From: Parvularia atlantis
Taxonomy: Eukaryota; Opisthokonta; Rotosphaerida
Length of the DNA: 27,541 bases
Direction: 5' to 3'
Assembly: GCA_943704415.1 (NCBI GenBank)
Contig: CALSCO010000515.1
Coordinates: 1-27,541, forward strand
A model generated the notes under the pieces. The model was not told the origin of the DNA. It saw only the letters and a list, made by a program, of their open reading frames with translations, and made no database searches. A program made the translations under genes and the position numbers. The first letter of the stretch is position 1; every line of letters begins with the position of its first letter. Shown here in pieces: positions 17,346 to 27,541 of the stretch.

Positions 17346-18958
17346 ATGCAGGCCGTCGCGGCGGTTCGCCAGCGGCGCATCGCGGCGTTTGCGGCGCTGC
17401 TGGCCGTGTTCGCGCTGGGCGAGCTCGGCGTGGGGCTGTACGTGGGCAGCCTGGCGCTGCTGACCGACTCGATCCACCTCGCGAGCGACGTCGTGGCGAT
17501 GGGCATCGGCTGGATGGCGATCCAGGTCGAGCCGTGATCGGCCCGCGCGCGCTCGGTCTCGGTCTCTCATCCGCACGGTGCGCGCGCAGTACGCCAAGCA
17601 GCCCGCCAACCACGTCTTCACGTACGGCCTGATCCGCTACGAGACGCTGGGTGGCCTGGCCAATGCGTGCTTCCTGCTGGCCGTGTGCCTCTTCATCGCG
17701 ATCGAGGCCGTGCAGCGCCTGATCAACATCAGCGGTGCGCGCGGGCTGATCGCGGCGCGCGCGCACGACGCTGATCGCGCGCGTCACAGAGCTCCGCGAC
17801 ACGCAGTTGATCATCTACACGGGCTGCGCCGGCCTCCTCGTCAACACGGTCGGCCTCGTGCTCTTCGGTGTGCGACCGACGGCGCGCGCACGTGTGCTGA
17901 TCGTGGTGCCAGGCGGTCACGGCCACGGCCACGGCCACGGCCACGGCCACGGCCACACGCACGCACACAACGAGGAGCATGGCCACGCACACGACGGCGA
18001 CAACAACGACGACGACGAGGGCGAAGACGACAAGATGACGCGCGACACTGTCGCCCGCACCCCCGTCCGCAACATCAACATACAGGTGCGACACCGCTCG
18101 CAACACACTGCTGCTGCCGTGGCTCATGCGCGCGCTCAACAGGCCATCTTCCTGCACATCCTCAGCGACTTTCTCGGCTCGGTCGGCGTGATTGTTAGCG
18201 GCCTACTCGAGACGTTCCTGACGACGCCGCTGCGCTTTTACTTTGACCCGGCCGTGAGGTGCGCGGCCTCTGCGCGACTGTGCGGCGCTCACTTGAGCGC
18301 GGCCGCAGCGTCTTTATCGCCGTCGTCATCGCCTTCTCGACCGTGTCAATCATCCGCGCCACCGCCCGTATCCTGCTGCAGTCCGCACCGGAAGAACTCG
18401 GGCTGCCGATGCTGCGCCGCAAGCTGCTGCAGGTGCGCCCTCGTGTGCACTCCCGTGTGCGCGTGCTGAAGCCGTGCAGATCGAGGGCGTGCGCCAGCTC
18501 GGCAACGTGCACGCGTGGCTGTTGAACGAGCGCGTGCTCGTTGGCACGGCCCAGCTGCGCGTCGTCGAGGGCACGGACCGCGCAGCCGTGCTCACGGCAG
18601 CCAGGGTGCGTGGATGCTACTTGGCCTGCGTTGCTGATGCGTACGCGCACAGGGCCTCTTTGAGCGCTTCGGCATCCACTTCCCGACGATCGAGGTTGAC
18701 GCGTACGTGCCCGGCACGCCCGGCGCACCCGGCACGCCGCAGCGCGAGCCTCGCCACAACGAGTTCCACGACGACGACCACGACGACCACGACGACCACA
18801 GCCACAGCCACGGCCACGGCCACGGTCACGGTCACGGCCACGGCCACGGCCACGGTCATGGCCACATCGACCTGCCGATAGAGTCAAGCTTGTACGACGA
18901 CCTGGACGTGGAGGACGCGACGGAGCTGTACGACCTGCGTGAGGACGACCTGCATTGA
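17346..18958 (+). CDS. CDF/ZnT-family zinc transporter with two His-rich tracts
   Basis: Eight exons (17346-17525, 17590-17734, 17790-17867, 17913-18085, 18143-18258, 18309-18432, 18480-18605, 18653-18958) give 415 residues. Cation diffusion facilitators exchange cytosolic Zn2+ for H+ into organelles or out of the cell as dimers. Six membrane segments are visible; the metal site is present in helix 2 (LLTDSIHLASD) and helix 5 (LHILSDFLGS), both HxxxD. TYGLIRYETLGGLAN is the conserved helix 3 region. The helix 4-5 loop carries a (GH)8 tract and an acidic patch, as in many ZnTs. After the cytosolic ferredoxin-like domain (VHAWLLNERVLVGTAQLRV) a second, longer His/Gly tract precedes the acidic C-terminus. 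The first intron appears to have a GTCGAG donor. Confidence 0.92.
17915..17974 (+). repeat. His-Gly coding hexamer repeat, loop tract
   Basis: About eight copies of GGYCAC encode (GH)8, followed by THAH, in the cytosolic loop between helices 4 and 5 of the zinc transporter. The tract sits at the start of its exon, immediately after the acceptor at 17912. Confidence 0.95.
18800..18865 (+). repeat. His-Gly coding hexamer repeat, C-terminal tract
   Basis: A second GGYCAC array, with leading AGCCAC units, encodes SHSH followed by about nine GH pairs near the transporter's C-terminus. It follows a DDHDDHDDH stretch, so Asp/His and Gly/His repeats adjoin. The hexamer matches the loop tract, suggesting shared slippage or gene conversion. 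Confidence 0.95.
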
Positions 18959-19007
18959 TGTCATTGTCACAGCCGTGCCCCTTGCTGAACAAATCGTACA
19001 CAGCGCC

Positions 19008-22000
19008 TCACGCCCAGCTGGCCGACAGGCGCACCAGCACCGACATCTCCCAGCTGCAGTTGAGGTCCTCCATCAGCTGCTGTGCGCGATCGGCCATCGC
19101 GCGGGCCTTGGACGCCTGCGCGGCGCAATCACGCGTCAGCACAAGTGCCCTGCGCAGCCAGCGTGCAGCACGCGCCTTGGCCGCCTCACCGAGCAGCAGC
19201 GCCTGCAGGTATCGCGCGTCGTTCTGTACGCACGGGAGCGCGAGCGCCTGGCGGTGCGGGACCGTGAGCCGCGAACACTCCGTGAGGGCGCAGGGCGCAG
19301 GGCGCACCCGCTGGAACACGGGCGCCGCGCGCGGCCGCTTGTTGCCGCAGATGAGCAGCGCGCCCTCGGCCAGCGCGAGCAGCGGCTCGGTCATCGCAAA
19401 CGGCCGCGCCTTGGTGAGGCACTGAATCGCGCCCCTGTGCACGCGGCCGACGTCAGCACAGGCAGCGGTCAGCGCACGCGCGCACGCACCGGATGTACGA
19501 CGTGCGCATGCCGTACATGGCCTCGCTGCTGTCCGACGGCGACAGCTGGTGTTCCTCGACCATGTGCATCACGCACAAGATCAGGTGGAACTGCGCGCCG
19601 AAAACGCGTCAGCGGGCGACCGGGGCGACCGGTGCACACGCGCGCTCGCACCATCGCCGTCGTCAGCAGCGGCTCGACGGCCGCGCCAGTGCGCACGCTC
19701 GCGGCGTACACGAGCGTCTCCTCCAGGTGCGTCTCCGTGTCCTCGTCCTCGCGGATGCGGAATGACGCGCACGCACACACGGCGTGGAATCTGTACGCGC
19801 GTCAGCCCACACAAAGGCGGAGTGCGCGCAACGCGAACGCACAGCGCCGCCGTTGCCGCCGAGGCCGTGTCGCGCGCACGCGGCCACAGGCCCGTCACGC
19901 GCTCGAGCCATACGGGCAGCTCGTTGATGCGGTCGATCGCTGGCACATGCTACGCGGTGAGCAACTAGGCGCGGAACACACCGCGGCGCACCGATGAGCG
20001 CTTGGATCGACTGCAGGCCGTGCAGCACGGCCGAGTTGATGTCGTCGTGGTCCAGCGCGTCCTGTGTGGCGCGCAGAGTAAGCACGAGTTTCACACCGTC
20101 GCACCGTCAGCCGCACGACCTGGTAGACGTGCGTCGACGTGAACAGCGCCTCCTCAAAGTCGCCGTTGAACGTCCACAGCTGCTCGATCATCAGGTGCGC
20201 GTCCTGCCACGCCACTGCGACGGGCCAATCCATGGGCGCGACGGCAAAGCAAGGCCACACGGGCGCACCGCGCTGGCCCGTCCGTTCCGCCAGCAGCACG
20301 ACGTTCTCGAAGCACTCTAGCGCCTTGAGCCAGTTGCCGTCGAACCAGCACACGTTGCCGTGGTTCTGCGCAAGCGCGTCAGCGTCGGCATCGGCGGCAC
20401 GGCGCAGCACACGCCACGCACCAAGTTGACCTTGAGCTCCTGCAGCACCGGCGCCATCACGAGCAGCCGCTCGGCCTCGGTCAGGTACTCGTAGCACAGC
20501 GCCTTCTTGCCGGTCAGGTAGAGCACGCAGGCAAAGCGGCTGACCCGGCAGAGTCAGCACGCTTGCACGTGCGCATCAGCCGTCGCACGCACCTCAGCAG
20601 CGCAGGGTGCTCCTTGGCGGTGCCGTCGCCCGACTCGCAGTACTTGAGCGCCATCAGCATCGCCGTAATCGAGTCGTCGGTGCGGCTGCGCGCAACACCA
20701 CCATGTCAGCAACGGACGTCGCTGGTAAGCGCACGCGCATACCCCTGCGACCAGAACAGCTCAAACAGCGCAAACAGCGTCGACACGAGCTCGTCCACGA
20801 CCACGCCGGAGCTCTCCTGGCTGTGCTTGCGCGCGCTCGAGCGCCGCCGGCCCGCCAGCGGCCCCTCTGACTGTTTGCTGCTACTCCGCGAGCGCCTGCG
20901 CGCGCTCAGCCGCTCGGCCAGCAGATCGTCCGATACGCCGCTGAACGCGAGCGACTCCGACTGCAACCATCACGTGTGAGCACGGTCTCGCGCAAGGCAC
21001 GCGACGCACCCGCGCCCGGTCCGTCTTTGGCGAGCGCTTGTGCGCCCCGCCGTGCTGGTCGCCCATGAGGAAGCTGCGACGACGTAAGCCGCACGGCGCG
21101 CACGCTGCTGTCACGCACCTCGATGTGCTCTCCTCGATGCCGTTGGCCGTCACGCGCCGCGCCGACCACGCCGCATTCTGCTGCCGCCAGAGCTTCCAGC
21201 GCGCCCACGACTGCTTGAACGAGCCCGCGGGCCACTTGATGCCGAGCATCTCGAGCACTGCGCGGCGAGCGCGCGGTCAGACACGAGGCACAGTGGCACG
21301 CGACGGTCGCACCCTTGATGTTCTCGTAAATCGCGTCCTCAAACAGCCGCTGGCCGGCCAGGGCGAGCGCGAGCTTGCGGCGCCACCCGCGCTCGCGCTG
21401 CGGGCTGAAAACGACGCGGTGCGCCTCCTGCTGCGTGTGCGCAAACTGTGCGCCCGCAAGTGTCTGCGCGCAAAAGCAACGCCACAACACGACACGCACC
21501 TCGATCAGCGCCGTCAGGTTAGAGATGGCCTCGAGCATGCTAAAGACGTCGATGTTGCAGAACGCGACCGCCTCGAGGTACTCGACCTGCAGCGCGGCGC
21601 CGCGCGTTCGGTCGCGGCAGCGGCGCAAGGCCGGCTGCGCGCACCTTCTTGTCCACGATCGGCGTCTGGTTGTAGTGGTACGAGATCTGCGGCAGGAGCA
21701 GGAACCGGTTCTGCTCCTGGAAGCGGCTTTCGTAGTGCCGCGCGACGCGCTCGTGGACCTTCTCGCGGTGCTCAAACAGCATCACGTTGTAGATGCTCTG
21801 GCGGCCCATGGACGACTGGAAGCCGAGCATTCCGCGCCGGTCGCCACCGTGGTCGCGGTGCTGCGCCAGGTTGAGCACCTCGCTCAGCACGCGCTGCTGG
21901 CCTGTGGGGAGGTTAGAAACCGTGCGCGGTCGTCGACAACAAGCGCGCACCGGTCTGCTGCGGCGTTAGGAAGCCAAATCTGTCGCGCTCGGCCAGGAAG

Positions 22001-24971
22001 TCGTACAGCTCTTCGGGCTCGTACAGCCGGCCAAGGTCCCTGCGCGGCACAGTCAGCCCATCTGGTCGACCGCAGCAGCACGCGCACTTTTCAAGCACGG
22101 CTGCGAGGTCGACCGTGGTAAAGTACTGGCCGATGACCGCGGCCACACGCAGGACGAGCTGCATCTGCTGGTCTGCACAGGGTGCGCGTCAGCCGTCGCT
22201 GCAGCACGTGTAAGGCCGTACCAAGCTTGTCAAACTGCACCAGGATCGCGCTCTCGACGTCGGCCGGCAGCACCTCGTCGAGCACGCCCTGCGCCGTGTT
22301 CTTGTGCTGGCGGCGGACGCGGCGTGAGCGGCGACCCCCCTCGGCATCCCGCTCACAGCACGCGGTACCTTCAGCCGCAGCTCGCCCGCGATGACGTCCA
22401 CCAGCGATGACTCGCGCAGCGACACGGCCACGTTCTCAACAAACAGCGCGCGGCCGTGCGTGCGCGCGTAGCTGCCAGACAGGCGCAGTGAGAGGCGGCG
22501 GTCACGCACACGGGACGGACGCACATCTTCTCGGCGAGCTCCTTGCTGATCGCGCGGGCACCGCTGCCAAACTTCTGCAGGATGAGGTCGATCGAGTCCT
22601 TCGCGCATCGCGGACGCAGTGAGCGGCGGCCGCACGCGCGGGCGCACAAAGGCACCTTGAGCGAAAGGCCCTCGAGCATGAGCCGCTTGCACGACTTCAT
22701 CGCCTTGATCTCCTCAAACTGCGCCTGCAGCAGCTTCTCCTGCACGGTGCCGCGCCGAAAGGGTCAGCGGCGCTGCCCACACGGCGCACGGTGGCGTGCG
22801 TGCCTCAAAGTCCTTCGGCGGGCGCGAGATGACCGCAAACAGGCACCGGAACGGGCTCTGGCGGATCAACTTCGAGAGGATGAACCAAGACAGCGAGTCT
22901 TGCCAGTGGCTGTCTTCAAACACGATAACCTGCGCTACCGTGAGCCACGACGCGGCCGCACAGCAAATGGGAGGCGCACCATCGGCCCACGCGAAGCGAC
23001 GATCTTGAGCACGAGGCGCGACAGCAGCATCGTCAGCGCCTCGGTCTGTGCCTGCTGCGTGCGGTTGAACGGCAGCGACGACTTGGGGAACGTCATTGGC
23101 AAGACCTGGCGCAGCGCGTCAGCCACGACCCTAGGCGTACGCGTCGCGCACCAGGTTGAACAGCGACAGCAAGTTGTCGCTCTCGCCCAGCCGGCGCATC
23201 GCGAGCACGACCCGGCGCTCCGCCTCGCTCAGCGCGTCCATGTCAATCTTGACGACGGCTTCAAAGCCAGCCGGCCTGGGCGCCGCAAACGTGTGAGCCA
23301 GCGCAGCATGCAAGACACGGCTGCACAGTACATCGCCGCGGCCGGGTCGGGAGCGCTCGCGTGCTCGGCGGCAGACGCGGCGGGCGGCGACGATGCCGAG
23401 CCCGTGTCGGCGCCCTCCTTCAGCACCGTGACCTCGTCGGCCGTCTCATCCTCCTCAGGGATGACGTCGCTGGTCCAGCGGCTCGACAGCGCCGTCTCGT
23501 GCGCCGCGCCGGTCATGTTGGACGGCTTGCCGCGCAGGTTGCGCCGCAGCTGCGTCTTGAGCAGCTGGTCCGACGGCTGCTTCTTGAACGGCGACGGGCG
23601 CGGCACCGCACCCGTTGGCCGCTCAGCGCCACCCGGTGGCCGGAAACCCTACGTGCGCGCTGCTCAGCCCCGCACCAGCAGATCGCAAACAAGCGCGCAC
23701 CTCGTTGACCTGTACACTCAGGCGCCGTGCGCGCTCCTTGAGGTTGCCGCCGGGGTCATTGCGCAGCATCGTCGGCTGTGCGGCGCGCGAGTGAGCGGCC
23801 TGCCTGCATCACTCACGCAAACGCAGCCACGCACGTCGACGCCCTTGATGTTGGGGTCAAAGCGGCCGGCAGCCTTGAGGTCAAACACCTGCGACGGGCG
23901 GCGGAACGACGGCAGCGCCCTGCGGTCGGGTCGGTCAGCGCGCGTCGCAGCAAACGGCCCGCGCACACTTTTGCATCATCACGCTGTCCTTGCGCTTGTC
24001 GATGATCGCGCGCTCCGCTGCGGCGGCGGGTATGGCGGATGCGGAAGCGCCGCCCTTGTCGTCGATCGAGATCTTGCTGCCCATGATGTTGGACGACGAA
24101 ACGCCGAGCCGCGTGAGCAGGCCCATCTTCGGCCTGCACACAGCGGCCGCGCGTCAGCAGCGGCACAGGCGTGTGTCTCGCGCAGGCCGCACTTGATCTG
24201 CGCCACGACCGTCGCCGCCTGCTCGCCGTCCTCAAGCGAGCCGCCCAGCCGCGAGCCGCCGTCGATGACCGAGCCGAGTTTGGACGCGACGCCACTGTGC
24301 ACCTCATCCGCGTCGTCGTCTGCGCCGCGTCAGCTGTGCGTGCGGCAGAGACAGCGCACAAAGCGCACCGTCTCCGATTGCCAGCGACCGCAAACTCTCG
24401 CCCGAGTTTTGCCGCTTCAGCGCCGATTGGCGGCTCTGGTGGAGCTGCGCAGGGGCGTTCAGCGTTCGCACGCGCGTGCGTCCTGCGGCGCACCGTGCGG
24501 TAGACAGACGCGTTGAACTGGAACGCCGGGTCGTTGATGATGTCGATGAGCGAGAGCACGAGCGGGCGGATCGTGTGCGCCGGCGTCTTCTTGTCGACCT
24601 CGCTCGACTGCGACACGCTGCGAGCGGGCTGGCCGTGTGAGCGCAAGAGGGTGCGTGCATGGGCGCCCCACGCACGTGACAATGAGCCCCGATCCGAGCG
24701 CGGTGTTGATCAGGAAGCGGCCGAGGCGCGACTTGCCCTGGCCCGAGTCGCCCTCGATCACGAGCGTGGCCGAGGCGACGTTGATCGGGCCGGTGATGAG
24801 GCGGTCGACCATGTTCTTGATCATACTGAAAGCGCGCAGGGCGCGCGGTCAGTGCCAAAAGGGGGGCGCGCGTGCATGGCCGCCGCGCAGGCGCACGCGG
24901 GCGGTGAAAAGGTGCATGCGCGCGCGGGTGGGGCGTCAGGGAGATGCGCGCACGCGGGCGGGAAAGGGCCG

Positions 24972-25048
<77 letters not shown>

Positions 25049-27191
25049 CATGGGTATCGCATGACACGGTCGTGTGTATGTGTGTGTGTGAAGGGCGAGG
25101 GCGGCTCAGCGGGAGGCGGCGCGAACGGGGTCGAAGGGCGGCGGGCGCGGGGACCGGGGTGGCACGTACTCCCGCTCCATCTGACGGCCGATGAGCGTCT
25201 TTTCCATGTTGGGGTCGAACGCGAGCGAGGGCCGCGCCTCGTGCACGCGCTCACTCTCAGGCTTGTACACGGCGATGGGCACCGACTTGCCCTGCGAAGC
25301 ACGTGCGCGGCGTGAGACCGGCGCGCGTGCGTGCGCGTGGCGGCACGTGCCTTCACGAGGATCGGGTCGGGCGTGAAGAACTGGAACAGGTTGCGCGTGG
25401 CCGTGAAGGTCGACTCGTCGCACAGGATGCTGGCGCGGCGTGTCAATCGCCAGCGCTGTTGTGCGGAGCGCCGCCGCAGCACCTGTTGGTCGCGAGCTTG
25501 GAGCACATGAGGCGCGCAGCCATGTTGACGCAATCGCCGAGCACAGTGTGGTCGCAGCGCAGTTCGCTGCCGACCCTGCCCGTGAACACGACGCCGCTGG
25601 CCACGCCGAACGAGTAGTGCGTGAAGCCAGCGGCCTTCATGTTTTGGTTCATCTGCAGCGCGGCCTTGAGCGCGAACGACGACTCGTTCTCGTGCGACCA
25701 CGGCGGCAGGCCAAACACGGCGAGGATGGTGAGGCCCTGCGCGTTGTTGCGCGTGAGCCAGCCGTCGCAGCGCGTCTCACACGCACCTTGTCGTCCATCA
25801 TCATTTGGCGCAGCGACCCCTCAAACTGCTGCAGCGCGTTGAGCGCAATCGCCAGCGCCTGCTGCGCCATCGGGAGAAAGTTGGGCGAGTCGTAGTCGAG
25901 GTCGCCGATCTTGAGAAAGATGGTCGAGATGTAGCGCAGCTCGTTCAGCATGTCGGCTTGCCCGTGACTCAGGCGGTACACGGCGCTCTCGTTAATGTAG
26001 CGCGTGTGCACGTCCTTGCGCTCCATCTGCGCCGCGCGCTGGCGTCAGTCTAGCACATGCTGGCTACAGCGCAAACGGCACCGTCGCGCTGATCTCGTCG
26101 GCCGCCGGGAGGATCGCAGCCTCGGTGTCGAGCGCGAGGCCGCTGAGGATGCCAAAGTCGTCCGTGACGTTGCTCGTGTACGTCGCGTTGGCGTCGTGCG
26201 AGTCGGCGACGATGCGCATCATGTCGGCCGAGATGGCGAGCTCACCTGCCCAGCGTGCGAGTCACGTAAGCGGCACCAGATGCGCACAGTGCTCGGCGCA
26301 CCGCGCTTGGCCTCGTCCAGGATCGGCGCGACCTTGCGGATGCCCTCGCCCGCGACGAAAAACTCCCCTGCGCGCGCGGCGCTTGAGCGGGCACATGCAG
26401 CGTTCGGCGGGCGCGCGCGCACATCGCCGCCCCGGCAGGCCCACGTGCACGTTGAACGCCTTGCCGCACGCCAGCCCGATGTGCATTGAGAGGTAGATGA
26501 TGTTGAGGTCCTTCTTGTCGTCCTTCTTGTCGCCTGCGGCGCCTGGTTTGCGCGGTGCGGTGAGCGCGTCGTCATCGTCGTTGGCGTGCTGCACGCACCG
26601 ACGGTGAGCGCGCTGCTGCTGCCCTGGCGGTGCTTGTCGTCAGCGGCCTTGATGGCGTTGTCGCCGGGGATGGCCACTGGCGCACGGCAGTGGTGAGCGG
26701 CGACGTCCGCGAGGCAGCCGAGGGCAGGGCGCACCCTCGTAGTTGCCGAGAGCGGCGAGCAGCAACAGCGACGCGCGGCAGGCGCGCAGGGCGGCGTCGG
26801 CGCGGGCGCGGGCCGGGTCCGGGTGGCGCGAGGGCATCCAGTAGACAATGATGGCGTCGCCCGCGAACTTGATGATGTCGCCGCCGTACTTCTCGACCGT
26901 GGCGATCATCTGGGCAAAGTACGGGTTGAGGATGCGCGTGAGCAGCTCGGCGCCGATGTTGCCGCGGGCCGAGAGCGCCGTCGTCTGCGCGCGCCCGTCG
27001 ACGTCGACGTCAGCCCGGCGCACATCCCCCCAGTGCGACCGCGCGCGCACCAGCTTGGAGTAGCCCGAGATGTCGAGGATGCCGAGCACGGCAAAGTCGA
27101 GCTCCTCCATCACGGGCGCGCGCGGCTCGGGCCGGTCGCGGTACCGCTGCCGCACGTGCCGCGGCAGGAACGGCACGAGCAGGTCGCCCAT
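19008..27191 (-). CDS. ADCY10-like: Soluble-type adenylyl cyclase (ADCY10-like), 43 exons
   Basis: From ATG 27191 I can follow 43 frame-consistent exons to TGA 19010-19008: 1879 residues against 1610 in human ADCY10. Cyclase domain C1 has LDISGYSKL (metal Asp40) and IIKFAGDAI (Lys86, metal Asp90). C2 has DDKGLTILAVFGLPP, FGVASGVVFTGRVG, HTVLG (Thr417) and VNMAARLM (Asn424, Arg428), matching catalytic residues of human C2. Then come VKGKSVPIAVYKP, a STAND-like ATPase with Walker A GDSGQGKS (530-537), a putative Walker B VIVFEDSHW (about 962), and a long helical, TPR-like C-terminus. The family makes cAMP from ATP in cytosol or organelles and is activated by bicarbonate and calcium. Exons 12-19 (24617-23152) encode a Ser-rich insert. 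Introns are 42-66 nt except 25169-24826 (344 nt). Intron 25350-25292 seems GC-AG. The exon 29/30 junction (acceptor 21464 or 21446) is ambiguous. Confidence 0.9.
24975..25044. repeat. (TG)35 microsatellite in the one long cyclase intron
   Basis: Seventy bases of uninterrupted TG (CA on the coding strand) lie inside intron 10 (25169-24826) of the cyclase gene. A shorter TGTG-rich stretch follows at about 25073-25090. The intron is several times longer than any other in the window. Confidence 0.97.
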
Positions 27192-27454
27192 CACAGTGTG
27201 TCGTTCGCTAGATTCTGCTTGGTTGTGTCTGCGCTGGGCGTCACGAGCCACACCGGGTGTGGCCGCACAGTGTGGGGTGGTGTGCGGTGGTGTGCGCGGG
27301 GTGGCGGAGGGGTGGCGCGGTGCGCGTGAGCGACGGGCGCGGCGCGCGCAGCAGGCGCGAGAGAGTGCGTGACGAGGTAGTGGGAGCGTGCAGTGCTTCG
27401 GGGGTAAGTGGGGGTGTAGGCTCGGTGAACTCAACAAAGAGCGCGCGGGAGTCG

Positions 27455-27541
<87 letters not shown>
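27192..27541 (-). promoter_or_regulatory. Upstream region of the cyclase gene with palindrome and GA tract
   Basis: The 350 bases right of the cyclase start codon contain no coding sequence I can support. GCCACACC (27247-27254) and GGTGTGGC (27256-27263) form a perfect 8-bp inverted repeat around one base. GTGG/GTGTG-rich sequence follows to about 27310. The region ends in an (AG)40 tract. No TATA box is evident. If this is the promoter, the AG tract would lie about 270-350 bp upstream of the start codon. Confidence 0.5.
27462..27541. repeat. (AG)40 microsatellite at the window edge
   Basis: Eighty bases of perfect AG repeat run to the last base of the window, so the true length is unknown. 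On the cyclase sense strand this is (CT)n. Homopurine tracts of this kind bind GAGA-type factors or form triplex DNA in some eukaryotes; nothing here shows either. Confidence 0.97.

Noticed and set aside
17915-18865. Short repeats as a CRISPR array
   Set aside because: The regular GGYCAC units are coding His-Gly tracts in a eukaryotic gene, with no spacers.
24821-25194. (CV)n, (TH)n frames around the TG repeat
   Set aside because: Dipeptide translations of a microsatellite lying in an intron of the cyclase gene.
1-27541. tRNA, rRNA, transposon or viral-element copies
   Set aside because: Looked for tRNA arms and boxes, reverse transcriptase, transposase or integrase motifs and terminal repeats; nothing supportable seen.

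Overview
The window looks like nuclear DNA of a gene-dense, GC-rich microbial eukaryote. Twelve of the 13 genes I find are split by very short introns (mostly 42-77 nt). Intergenic gaps fall to 33-108 bp. Domain content is wholly eukaryotic: UBX/UBA, CRAL-TRIO, GPI-anchor synthesis, ROCO GTPase, soluble-type adenylyl cyclase, CDF zinc transporter, PP2C. I cannot name the species. Almost every intron opens with GTGCG rather than GTRAG, usually has a CTGAC/CTCAC-like branch point 10-25 nt before the acceptor, and ends in CAG. This lets most exon chains be rebuilt with reading frame conserved throughout.

Layout from the left: 3' end of a leucine-rich-repeat (LRR) protein (+, 1-522); a metallo-beta-lactamase-fold hydrolase (+, 613-1518); a CRAL-TRIO (Sec14-like) protein (+, 1552-3329); a UBXN1-like p97 adaptor (-, 3400-4744); a 321-bp divergent promoter with a CCAAT inverted repeat around a CRE; a 1676-residue LRR-Roc-COR-lipase fusion (+, 5066-10829); a small RING-type gene (+, about 11052-11624); a PIG-B-like GPI mannosyltransferase (-, 11886-13827); a divergent promoter with a palindromic pair of TGASTCA sites; a trypsin-like protein (+, 13936-14957); a PP2C-type phosphatase (-, 15036-15949); a polyQ, RRxS-rich protein (-, 16007-17130); a divergent promoter with a direct repeat; a CDF/ZnT zinc transporter (+, 17346-18958); and a 43-exon soluble-adenylyl-cyclase (ADCY10-like) gene filling the right third (-, 19008-27191), with simple repeats in its one long intron and upstream of it.

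Most neighbours are unrelated housekeeping or signalling genes packed head-to-head and tail-to-tail, so I see no operon-like pathway. The most novel object is the LRR-Roc-COR protein ending in a class-3 lipase with an intact-looking Ser-Asp-His triad. Its LRR half is cut into one exon per repeat, all at phase 1, while the Roc-COR-lipase half is one 3.6-kb exon. The second is the cyclase, whose ATPase domain has about 425 residues between Walker A and the putative Walker B, with several basophilic (PKA-like) phosphorylation motifs. Exon chains were derived by hand from frame, motif and splice-signal agreement. They are solid for most genes, incomplete for the 5' part of the CRAL-TRIO gene, and doubtful for the RING gene.
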